Source: Climacteris rufus (taxonomy: Eukaryota; Chordata; Aves; Passeriformes; Climacteridae). From it: DNA of 64,000 bases. Below are positions 12,601 through 24,600 of this stretch, piece after piece. The notes under the pieces were generated by a model. That model saw only the letters and a program-made list of their open reading frames with translations, had not been told where the DNA came from and did no database searches. Both the position numbers and the translations under genes were made by a program. Every line of letters begins with the position of its first letter. Positions within the stretch are counted from its first letter, which is position 1. The stretch covers positions 623,719 to 687,718 of the forward strand of contig VZRZ01004224.1 of NCBI GenBank assembly GCA_013398175.1. Reading direction: 5' to 3'.

Positions 12601-15600
12601 TTTGCTGTTTCTGGAAGAAATGCTTCAGTTGAAGCTTATACAAATTATCTGTAGACCTTGTTCTGTAAATGCTTGTTTAATTAGAATAATTCCATGAATT
12701 TGACTGATACTGTTCAGAGACTCTAAAGTAGGAACTGAAAGCTCTGCTGGACTGCAGTCCTTGAGCAAAACAGCACTGCTCCTTTTTGTTAGCCCAGTCC
12801 CCAGCTCTTTCACATGGATCCATTTAGATTCCTGACCAGCAGAGAAAGAGGTGCCTGGGCTTTGAGATTTCTCCAGTTAAAGTGTTTGAGTCTTTTCTTG
12901 CTTATAATTCTTTAGGATGATCCTTCTGTATTTCCTCCTTCTGAAGAAAAACTGAATATTGATAAAATACTGTTTATGACAAGGAAAGGCTGGTTGATGA
13001 GGGCTTTTTTGCATCTAAAGCTGTAATCTAAGTCATTCTGTCTACCAGTTCTGAGTGTCATATACTATGTCAGCTATTCTCATCCCTGCACATTAATACC
13101 CTCCTCATATTCTGCTCCCTTTCAATAAAGAGGTTTTTTTCTTTTTGCTCATCCCTAGTGGCATTTGATGACGAATTTGGCAAAGCACCCAGAGCCTCAG
13201 TGGTTCAACAGTTTAGTTGCTAGCAGGACAGGATTAAAAAGCTAGCAGTTCTTAATTGACTCCATGGGTTAGTTAGACCAAAGATCTCTTGACATTTCTC
13301 TCTGACTGATCAACAGCCATTTAATTCACTGGTATGTGCTGTAGCCAAGATGACCTTTAAGGAAACCCAGGGTTTGTTTCTGTGGTTTAAAGATATAATC
13401 TCTAGACAGGGCTTCTGTTTTGCTTCAGAAGCTGCATTCATTTCCAGTGTTGTTTGCATCAAGTGCCTCTGCAATCTGCATCTTGCTTGAAGTTTTGTAG
13501 AGTGTTGAGCCAAGTAATTATGCAATTATCTTTATCACTTATGCTCATCACTGAGAGCAGGACTTGGTGATCATTTGATTCCTGTCACTAGCTCACAGGC
13601 AGCCACATTTGGACTGTCCCCACTGGCTCCTCACCCACCCTTCCCTGCTCAGTCCAGCCTCTTGGCTAAACCTCCTCCAAAGGGTCTCGGTGTCTCAATG
13701 TATCCTCGTTCCCATTTGTGTGCTCTCTCATTGCTTCAGCCCCAGCTGCTGAATGAGGAGCAGGGAGAAGGGAAAAGCAGTGATTGCTCCTACTGATTGT
13801 AGGAGTTTGCCCAAAAAAGGCAGAGTAAATATTTCTGCTGCTAAGTTGGTTTTACAGTCTTATCTTTATATTGTCTCTAATAAGTACTACACATTTGAGT
13901 CCAGTGTTCAAATGATTTCTCCCTCTCTCTATTACAATCACTGTTTTATCATCCCCTAAATTTGGGATTAACTGCAGAAAAGAAAAAAGTAAAAGCAGTT
14001 TTACTGATATACAAGACACCTAACCCAGCCTTGGACCACTTCTCTCAAGGGCTTTCCAGACCATCCAACTTAACAGAGCACACCCTTTATTTTGTGTTTA
14101 ATAAAGCTTCATGGCAGCTCCAGACTGAGCCTTAGGCTTTGTCCTTGCAATTAGGTGGTTTTCAGTGTTTGATGTAGGAACGTGAACAAAGAAAAGAACG
14201 TGGATAGAGTATTTTATTTTTAAGAGCAGATAGGGAAAGAACAAGAAAGCAGGGCAGATACCAACTTGGCACTGGTCTTATGTTTGTGGGCTGGGTTTTT
14301 AGTTGTTTGTTGCTGTTTTGGTTTTGTTGTGGTTTTTTTTTTTTGTTTGTTTTGGTTTGGGTTTTTTTTTAATTTGTTTTGTTATTGGTTTGTTTTTTTT
14401 TTTTTTTTTTGTTTTGTTTTTTTAAGTCTGTGGTTAGTGTTAGAGAAGCAACAAACCAAAGCATGTTTTACTGACCAGGAGACATGTAATAGTGAAATTC
14501 TTTCTCTCAGTCGCTGGCAATGTTTTTAAAGTATGCAGCACACAGCTGTGTGCCTGAATGTAACATGTAGATGTTGGCAAGCATCTGGGAGTCATCTCAG
14601 AGTGCTGGGTTAGCCGTGTGTCAGCTTCATTGCTGGGGGCAACAGTCACTTAAAATGGAATTGGTGGTTCTGAGGAGGCTGGTCCTGCTCCACAGGGCTT
14701 GTTCAGGGTGCCTGTTCCCAGCACAGCTGCTGACAGACAGTGTGGGCATAAGGGGCTGGAGCTGTGCATGAGGAATGGGGACAGTGGCACCATCAGTGTG
14801 CTCTGCTGTAATCTGGTGGGGCTGGTTTATCAAAGCCCTGCCAAACCTGGATGTGGCCAGTTGCAGCTTGTCTCATGGGCATGGCAATCAGCCTTTCCCT
14901 GCTGAGACTGAGTTGGTGCTTCTTTCTCCTCCAGCAGAGGCAAACATAAGGCCTTAAGAGCCTTGAAGATGTGTGGGAGTCTATACGTGCTGCTGCAGGT
15001 ACAGGGAGGGTGAAGGGCAGCTTACAAAAAGTCTGCTGCTTTATCAGAGCAGCATTCCTGCTCTCCTTAGGCTTGCAGAGTATTCAGAGCTTGGGTGTGC
15101 TCTTGAGGAAGATGTTACTCCAGCTAAATGCATGCAGCAGGCCCTGCTGTGTGTGGCACTGCAGATACGGGTCTGAGTTTAAAAAGGGATCGTGGTGCAT
15201 CTTACATATTATCCAACTGTGAATCCCGTTCAAAATTTAGGTGCTAAAAATCTTTGCACATCTCCACGGAGGCCACTGTGGTCCTTGGAAAATTCATTTG
15301 TGCTGGGCAAGTCCCAGACATATCTGCAGAGCTTCTGCTTCCTTTGGCATGGTCTTTCTCACTCGGGGCTGGCGGCCCTGAACAGGCTCCTCAGTGTGAG
15401 TCCTGTGAGACCCACTGCCACACTGAGAGCACCAGGGATCCACCTGCACTGTTCCTCAGCAGTTCCTGCTGATCTGCACCTCTGGCTTGTGCTTGGTGTG
15501 CACATCTCTGTACGCACTTACCACCAGAATTTGGGGAAAGCTGCATGAGGGCACAGTGGGGATCTTGAGAAATCTGAGCAGGTCCTGGTCATTAATGAGC

Positions 15601-18600
15601 AGCAAGTTTTGATACAGAGTTTCTAGTAATAGAGGAGTGTGCATTTATTATGGAATGTTTTCTGCTTATTTACTCTTTGTGAACTCTCTGGTTGCTAATT
15701 TTAAAACTACTGTGGAAAACTAGTGATATCACCAGTAAGTCATATGAATCAGAATAGTGATGGGCTCTTGAGAAATTAATATGGCTTGCCTTGTTGGTAA
15801 AAAATGAGAAACCTCCAAGGAAGAGCCCATTGCTTGTTTTTTCTTCATCTCAGTCCCTTGTTCTTGGGGCTAAATTTGTTCAAAAAGGGTTAAAATTTAA
15901 GATGGGATGGCTAATTTTTAAAAATGTATGCAAATGTTTTATCCAAGCGTTGGATTAACTGGGCAAAGTGTCAACATTGCAGCATATGCCAAGGGGAAGA
16001 TAATTCAGTGTTTCAATAGGGTCCTCACATGGTTATTCCCTCACTCTTCCCTCAGCCCCCTCAAGAAGAACCATTGAGAGAAATGTATAACTTGAGTTCA
16101 GAAATGTTTTGCATGCCACCTTAAAGTGCTAATTAAATGCAGATGGTATGAAAGAACAGTTATTTACATATCTAAATCTCATTCTCTTTCAGGCCCTGCG
16201 ATTCCTGTTGGGGTGGATGTGCAAGTTGAAAGCTTGGACAGCATTTCTGAGGTTGACATGGTATGTAATCCTCTTCTAAGCCTTGATTACTTCTGGTCAT
16301 AAAAATACCCCCTGACTTGGAACCTGTGGGCTTGAAATTATTGGTCATATGAAAGCAATGGCAACATCTCTGAAATTCAAAAAGGCTGATATTCAGAACA
16401 AAAGACCTGATAAAACCGGGTGATCAAAGGCTTACCTCTGTATCTCCAGAAAAAGATTAAAAGCAGGAAGGAAAAAGGGACCTTGAACGGGAGAATAATC
16501 AGTACTGTGACAGATCTATCACAACTAAAAGTATAAACAGCTGCATATGAAGGTTTGAAGGTATATATTTGAAATTTGCATAAGCCATGCTTGCTGCAGG
16601 AGTTTTCTTCCTTAGGGAACCACTGAGTTCACATGAGCGCTCAAACATGTTTTCCTGTTTGGTTTTGGGTTATTTCGTGGTGATATTTTTTTTAATTGTA
16701 GGAAATGGAATACAAACACTGGAAAGAGAAATGGAAAGGGGAACACAGAAGATAAGAGGAAACTTCTTGGCTCCTTCCTCTTTCTGCTTTTTCCTCCCTG
16801 TTCCTGGGTACCTTCTGTGGTCTAGACAAAACAACAAGACAAAGGAAGGGCTTTAGGCTGAGGTTTTTTCACTACAGTGCAATTACATCTTCATCCCATT
16901 TTGGAGGGGTTAGACCAGATGACCTTTAAAGGTTCCTTCCAACCCAATCTACTCTGTGTTCCGTGATTAAAACCAGGGAGCTTGCCTGCCTGGATATTGA
17001 AAGAGAGGGTTTGGGGATATGCATGCAATGAGGTGTGTGGATGGGAGCTGTCAGCATGGCAAATGGCTGCCAGGAGGAGAACTGGGGCTCTAGAATATCA
17101 AGGTAATGCCAGAGTAGCAAAGAGGCCTAATTAGTGCAAGTAAATAACTCACAATGCTTTCTGTCAGGAGCATCTAATTCAACAAAAATCTTGTCTGTCA
17201 GAAAGCTGAGGTCAGTTCTCTCACGTGGCTGTCGATAGCTCCATAGTCCTATTTTCCCAGCACATGACATGTACTTCCTACAGCACTTGCTGACATGTAT
17301 TTGGGGTGGAAGAATGCTCTCCCAGGTCAGCCTAAGCTACATTGCTTTGTTTTTCCAACAGACTGTCCCAGCATGGGTGTTTGCAGGGAGGAGAGCGGGC
17401 AGTGAGCTCTCTGCACGGCCAGGGGACTGGGGCTGGCTGTGCCTGCATCAGGGTGCCCTCCTTGTCTTCCTGCAGGCAGGGCTTGTTTCAAACTGCTCTG
17501 AAGTGACCCTGAAAATCAGGTACCCTTGGCTGGGCATTCCCACCTATCATTGCTTGAGCAGGCACCCAGTGGCCCAAAGAAGCACCAGACTGAAGCGTCA
17601 CCAGCTGCAACCCACTGTATCTGCAAGACTGTGCATGACAGAGAGCAGCCAGGGGCTGTTTAAAGCATGTGGGTTTAAAACTGGTGCCTGTCTGGGTGAC
17701 ATGGATGGGCTGCTGCTGTGTGCAGTGGCAGGGCATGCTCTTGAGGCTGCCTGGAGCATGGAACAAACATGAGATGTGCTGTCAAAATCGAGGTACTTGT
17801 GTCTGCTCATTTGCTGTGCCTCTGGCAGGTACTATCGTTCTCCCAGTTTGTTGTAAAACCTTGTTTCCCAAGGGACCTTCCTATTTGTGAGTGCCAAAAT
17901 AAACCCCTTTTTCTTGCTTGTAAATAGTGTGCGTGCTGGTCAGAAAGGAGCAAGCTGTCGGCATGCTGTTTCTTTTAACTCATGCCGTGAAAAAACCTCG
18001 TTAAGTTGGATTTTATAGTTACAAGGTGTCAGCTGCCACTTTGGGTTTATGTTTGCAGCATGTGGTGCACTGCGTGTTGGCCACTGGAGAAAGAGGAGAG
18101 TTGACCACTGGAGTGGCCACTGTGCTGGCCTGTTTGGAGAGAGAAAGGGGTGGAAATTGAGAGAAGGGAAGCTGCTGTCTGGTAGGACAGGAAAAGGGGT
18201 GGCCTGGAAAGTGGCAGGCTCCTTCCCGTGCTGTCCCTAGACAATCTCTTCCCCTCCTCTATGGTAGCTGTAAGCCATACTGAGGGTGCCTGGCTGACAG
18301 TCCCTGTTCCCCTGTGCTCTGATGATGGAGCTGCCCCAAGGCATTTTGCAGCTGCAGCCTCAGGCTGCCTGGCTGTCCTGGTTTTGGCTGCAATAGAGCT
18401 AATTTTCATCTTAGTAGCTGGTACAGTGCTGTGTTTTGGATTTAGCATGAGAATAATACTGATAACACAGTGTTTTGGTTGTGGCTCAGTAGTGCTTACC
18501 CTAAGTCAAGGACTTTTCAGTGTCTCGTGCTCTGCCAGTGAGGAGGAGCACAGGAAGCTGGGAGAGAGCAAGGCCAGGACAGCTGACCCGAACTGGCCAG

Positions 18601-21600
18601 AGGGATATTCCATACAAAGGGGCATTCCATAGTACAGACCATCATGACCAGTGTATAAACTGGGGGGAGTTGGCTGGGAGGGGCCAAGTGCTGCTGGGAA
18701 GCAGGCTGAGCTTCTGTCAACAACTGCATTGTGCATCAGTTATTTTTCTGGGGGTTTGCCCCTCTCTCTCTTTTTGTCTCCCTTTTCATTACTCCTCTTA
18801 TTATTATTCACTTTATTTAAATGATTACACTGTTTTTGTCTCAACCCAACTCTTCCTCATTCTTCTCTCCATCCCATTGGCTGGAGGTGGGGGTAGGGAG
18901 GAGTGAGCAAGTGTCTGTGTGGTACCTTGCTGCTGGCTGGGGGTAAATCACAGCTGTGGTGGTCCTTTCCTGGAGCCATTGCCAGGGGACTTGTGACCCT
19001 GAGAATCCAGGCACTTCTTTACCCCTTTTTTGACTTCTACTATAACTTGCACTGACTCCTGAGAAAGCAACAATTGTGCTTCTTCCTTGGCTTCCTTTTT
19101 CCCAGCTCTAGTCAAGCTGATGAGCTTGATGCCCAGCCACTGATACTGGCTCTTCCAGCCAGGTTGCAGTCTGAGCTCTGCTGATAGCAATAGTTGCTGA
19201 CAGTGTTTCTTTGGGACTATAGCTCTAAGGGGAAGGTGGCCAGTGTCCAGCAGGGTAGCATCCCTGGGAGAAGCAGTGATGGAGCCTGGGAACAGGAGTC
19301 TGATAAGGTAGGGACCTGGAGGTGGCTGAGCAGAAGTATCCCGGTGGCAGGTCTCTGCCATAGTTGCAGAGGTGGGTGTCCAGCCAGCTCCGTCATGTGC
19401 AGGGCAGCAAGGTGAGGATTGGCACTAGAGTCTTCTTCAACAAACTAATGAAAATCCTACTGGCAATGCAAGGCTGTTGGCAGGCAGCCCTTTGAAGCAG
19501 AGAGTCAGGGTAGCCAATTGTTCGTCACTGTCACCTAACTGATTGTTTGGTTGTGGTTTTAGAAAGGGGTTGCCACATGGTTAGGGAGAGACCCTGTGTT
19601 GCTTGCTAGAGAGGGGCCTGTGTTGCTGCCTGCTCAACTTGGCAGCTGCAGCTCCCATAACCATTTGCTTAACTGGGAATATAAAGAAAAGAAGTGTATT
19701 GGATCTCTCAGCTTGAGAGAATAGATTCAGCTCCAAAAGCAGCAGCTATCAGGTTGGGATATGTTTTCCTGTATGTGACTGAAGATCCTGCTCCCTCAAC
19801 AAGTCTAAAAGGGAAATTTATTTATACACTCACATGGTAGAAAATACAATTCCCTCACTTGGTTGCTGTTGGCAACAATTTAGTGCTTTTGGGGATAAAT
19901 TGCTTAGTGTTTAGCCTGACCATTAAGCTGACTTTCCAAGTTTTTCATCTGGACCATCTTATTGCTACCACCATCCTGTAAGATAATTCTGCCAGAACTG
20001 CAGAATAATTTCTGTGGGGCATTGCTTCTCTTGGGGCATATTTATATCCCTTTTGGAACTGAACATTACAGGGTACTGTAATACATTCTTTTGTTGTTTA
20101 CACCTTGTTTTGGCTTAAATTATTTTGTCAGGAAAATCTATTTACAGAGAGTATTGACCTAGCAAAGAATCAGGAGCTGAGAGTGGAGAGATTTCATCTA
20201 TCTGGTGGGAGTGAGTTTTCTCTCTCACTAGCTGTAGAATGCAGCTGTGTTCTAGCTGTAGAGTGCAGCACTGACAGACCTCTCTCTTCCTGTTTTTGGT
20301 TCTCTTCCTTTTTTGTGAAGGATTTCACTATGACCTTGTACTTAAGGCACTACTGGAAGGATGAGCGTCTCTCATTTCCCAGCACCAACAACAAGAGCAT
20401 GACCTTCGATGGCAGGCTGGTGAAGAAGATCTGGGTCCCTGATGTCTTCTTTGTGCATTCCAAGAGGTCCTTCATTCATGATACCACCACAGACAACATC
20501 ATGCTGCGAGTGTTCCCTGATGGCCATGTCCTCTACAGTATGAGGTAACGGTGCAGCCCTGCTGCTCCTGAGCATCCCCTGGGATTTTGCTGCCAAATTT
20601 GCTCCAGGCTTGACTCTGTGATCACCAGGATTGCTACTGCCAATCCTGCTACTCTTGCTGCTGATGCAGAGCCCTGTTTCCAGAATGTCCAGTACAAAAT
20701 GCTTTGCAGGAAACTCTGAGAAACCATGCTGTGGGCAGTAACAGGATAATCTCCTCCCAGGGAAAGCATGCCCCCAAGTCTTTCCAGTCAGTGGAGGGCT
20801 TAGTAGAGCAGGAATGTTCATCCCAGGGTCAGTGTGTGATTAAACTGGAAGCTGCTGATATACCAGATGGTGACCTCTATAATTATCCTATTTTCCTTCT
20901 GGTTTGTCTAGAATTTTTTTTTCTTTTGGTTGTGGAGCTTTCCTGTTGATGTAAAGGTTTAAGTTTATTGAAGCTGAAATGGCAGTATTAAAGACACCCT
21001 GGTTTTCTAGTAGATTTGTTGGCTGGAAGAATCCTGAGGCATGTCTGTCATGACCCAGAGGGTTATCCGTCCTGCGGGCGTACATGGATCCTGACTGTGG
21101 GTTTGCAGGATTCTGCAATACACAAGGACACAGAGGCTTAATCCTCTAAACTTCTCTACCTTATTACAGATTATCAAAAGTACCACAAAAATCAACACTA
21201 GCAAGGAAACTACCACAAAACCACCTCTGGCAAGTATACATGATTAATAAAAAGACTGTATGTACACATGATGCTATTGCAAATTACCATGAGCAATCAA
21301 TTATTTAGCATCCATCAATCATGTGGCAACAACCAATAATATACTGTTACAGGTTACTTATCACTGGTGGAGCAAATCATCAGCAACACACCTGCAGGTA
21401 CACTTAGGACAGATTGTTTGTGTGGATGCATAATGCTGGTATCAAGTGATACCACCATCAAGTGAACCAAATCACCCAAGGGATGGAAAGACAAATTGAA
21501 ACAGCCTCCAAAGTGAGCCCAGAGGGGACCAACGAGACAGAGTTTCATTTCAGGGGTGCTCTGAGTCATAGCATCTTGAATCAGGCAGGTGTCCCTGGTG

Positions 21601-24600
21601 GGAGTCCAAGAGCTGGTAGTAAGTTCATGCACTGAATTCAACCTGATAAAGAATGGAAAAGTACATGCAGCATGGAAAATACTGAGCGGAAGACTTCGTT
21701 TTTGATTAAAATTATGGACTCTTTATATCCAGAGAGATAAGAGGGTATAGGATGCCACCATTTTGAACAGGCAATACATGCTGTTAATTTCTACTTTTTA
21801 CCTGTGATGGCCAATAGATAATTATGTATTCTGTTCTCTCAGACCCTTTTTTATTTTCCAGATAATTTCCTACCTTTTCTGATGATAAATTAAAATTATT
21901 TTAAAACCACTTTTTTTTTTTGGCAGTTATTGATGATATTTCAGGCTGTCTCCTGTTTCTTGGTACCCTATCTGCATGTCAAAGAGGCCAGGGCTGCTTC
22001 TCCAGGATGTGTCTGGTTCCCAGGTTGGCAGGCCTTTCTCTGTCCATATTTTTCAGCAGACTTTTTTTGCTCAATACTTTCCTCTTCTAACCAGGCCACC
22101 TTTATGGCTGTTCACATCAGCATCCCAGCAGATTTAATTTCATTTCAGAAGAATAAAAAAGAGAAGTGGAGAAAAAGACTGTCAGAGGAGAAAAGCTCAA
22201 GATCCCAGACCAAAGGGTATTTCCCCAGGACAGAAAATATGTTCGCAGTGTACAGTGACATTTGAATGTTTTGTAGCCAAGGATTTCTGTCCTAGGACCT
22301 TTCCAGAACTTATTCGCTTCAGCTAAATGGTAAAATGATTTTCAAAAACTAGGAAAGGTTTTCTATAAAGTTTGATTCTGTGACCTGTTGAGGAGGTGAT
22401 GTGACTTTTTAATGTTACCCACAAGAGAGAAGTCTGTGAGTTAACCACAGCTGACCGCACAAGGGTTAAATTGATAATTTGATAGGTAAAATCCAAGGAG
22501 AATCTCCATGGCATTTGGGTCTAGTGGTGTTTCTACCACTCAGAACAAGATCCAGCTGACAAAACATGGGTGTCCAGTAGCACTGGAAATGCTCTCTAAT
22601 GTCTTGAGATGTCTGCAAGGGGTTGACACTGGACTGAGGGATATTTCATTTCTGCTTTGGGCCTCGGGCTTTCAAGGCCACTCAAACACTGCACTCTATT
22701 TGAGGAATATTGTATTGATGAGCTGAAATTCTGTGCTGTCCCTGACTAATGAATTGATACTGACCACACAGGTTGTGCCTTAGTTCAGTTGACGCTGAGG
22801 AAAGAACATAGCACACTGTCATGAGGCTGAGTTACACAATGCTTAAATGCTACACACAACCAAGGAAGTCACTGCTGCAGGATACCTTCGGAGCATATCC
22901 CCAAAAGCATTCTTTAAATTTTGCTCCTATGGCAAAATTTTGCTCTAGTTTTACAGTCAAAATGAACAGCATGTGCTTTTCAGGGGTGATGAGTGGGTAG
23001 GTCAGTGTAGGATTTGTATCACAATCCCTGGAACAGAAGAAAAGTTCTTTAGCAACATCTGCATAGATCTAGAAAATGGTCACGACCAACGTAAGTTGGC
23101 CTCTGAAACGATGAGTCACAGCTGATTTGCCCCTACTAAATCAGGAGCTCCACTGCAAATCCGTTCACAAGAGAAAGTTCACTGACCCCCTGGAAAATTT
23201 CTTATGTAACGTTGTGCACAACTGGACTAATTTAAAAACTGGAGCTGTGATTGCTGCGGCTCTTTAGCTAAGACAAACTTAACAGAAACAAATTTCACTT
23301 GTTGAAAACCAGCTGCCCCCATTTTACACCCCCTGCCCCAGAAATACACCCCTCAGATTAAAAGGATTTGATTGAGAGCTGTAAGAAACTGCTTCTGCCC
23401 TAATAATAGGAGGAATTTTGTGGCTTGCAGTAAGGATGGTCATATTCCTCAGGCTTGGGTCATCCTGGGGGTTACAATGGTGGGAACTGAGCAACAGAGA
23501 AAAAGAGGAGAACTTAATCAAACTGCACATAAGGTAATCTTCAAATGTAAATGGTGAAATTATTTTAAGTTGCCTTGTAGGCAAATGGGTGGATATAAAA
23601 CACAGTGAAAATATCTGTACTGATATTAGTACAACTGTAATGTTCAAGATAGTGCTTTAGTTCCTTGATAGATATTGAAATGATATCTTTCTCTGGAGTT
23701 TCTGTGTATAATCCATGTGGCTTGAACTCGGAAAATTGGTAGGTATTTTCCTGTGGATTTTATGCTAACATCATGCATAATTGCTGGCTTTAAAGCTGCA
23801 GAATTATCTGCAATAACATTCTCACTTGATTACTCCTCATAGAAACCAGCTTCTCTCACTTTTGACTTCTAGGGTCACAGTGACAGCAATGTGCAACATG
23901 GACTTCAGCTGCTTCCCCCTGGACTCTCAGACATGTTCTCTGGAGCTGGAAAGCTGTATGTTGTATTCATGTTTCTAGCTGTGCTCTGCGGCTCGCTGCA
24001 CAAACATTTTGCTGGACACATTTCAGAACACTGTCTATTTTAGAGCCTGAAAAATAGTTCATCTGTTACTAAGAATCATTCTATTGACTCAGCAGTGTTG
24101 TATATCTTATGTTTGTTGCAGCTTTTTTTTGTGTTGCAAGACAGGGGAATTTGCAAGGAAAACATCTTATGATATAACCCTGATAGTGTAAACACTGTGA
24201 TCTGGGCTCAGCTTCTTTGGGAAGGAATTGTTCTATGGAGAAAGTAACGTGAACAGTAAGATTTTTGTGACTGTTCTGTAGACTTTCTCTAGTGCATGGC
24301 AAGACTGACATCTGGTTCTTTTGAGGTCCTCCCAGCTATTTAACTGAAATGTTCCTCTACAAAAAAACAGAATCACAGGGTGGATTAGGTTGACCCTGAG
24401 GCCAGCTGCTCCAATACCCTGCTGAGAGCAGGGAGTCCTTTATAATGGGTTGCCAGTGGCTGTGTCCACTTGGGTTTTGAACAAGGTAATTCAGGCTCCA
24501 CAACTTTTCTGTGCAACCTGCTCAAGTATTTGACAGCCCTGATCCCGAAAATGTTTACTTTTACCTGCTTGAAAACAATCCTTTGCTGCAACTTGCGTCC

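Larger units (their letters stand above)
6617..16192 (+). other. GABRR2 intron 2
   Basis: This intron of about 9.6 kb joins exons 6510-6616 and 16193-16260. It contains a CR1 3' fragment near 8428, CA-repeat tracts near 11106 and a T/G-rich low-complexity run near 14296. No further exon or RNA gene was recognised. Confidence 0.9.
16261..20320 (+). other. GABRR2 intron 3
   Basis: This intron is about 4.06 kb. It contains a short CR1 tail near 16901 and an ERVL-type LTR at 18374-18952. The roughly 1.3 kb between the LTR and exon 4 shows open frames on both strands but no pattern I recognise. It could be retroviral internal sequence, but I see no primer-binding site or gag/pol motif to support that. 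Confidence 0.9.

Noticed and set aside
14266..14529. Phe/Val/Leu-rich 87-codon frame resembling a membrane protein
   Set aside because: It is a translation of a T/G low-complexity tract. The same applies to 29360-29566.
18953..20104. Retroviral internal region behind the ERVL-type LTR
   Set aside because: No primer-binding site, gag, protease or RT motif was seen. The 137-codon minus frame at 18948-19361 resembles nothing known to me.
20105..20320. Upstream extension of GABRR2 exon 4
   Set aside because: The frame is open by chance. Homology starts exactly at DFTMTLY after an AG at 20319-20320, and exon 3 ends with VDM, which continues directly into it.
21047..21650. Possible LTR starting TGTCATGACCC in intron 4
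   Set aside because: No matching terminal inverted repeat, target duplication, TATA box or poly(A) arrangement could be found.
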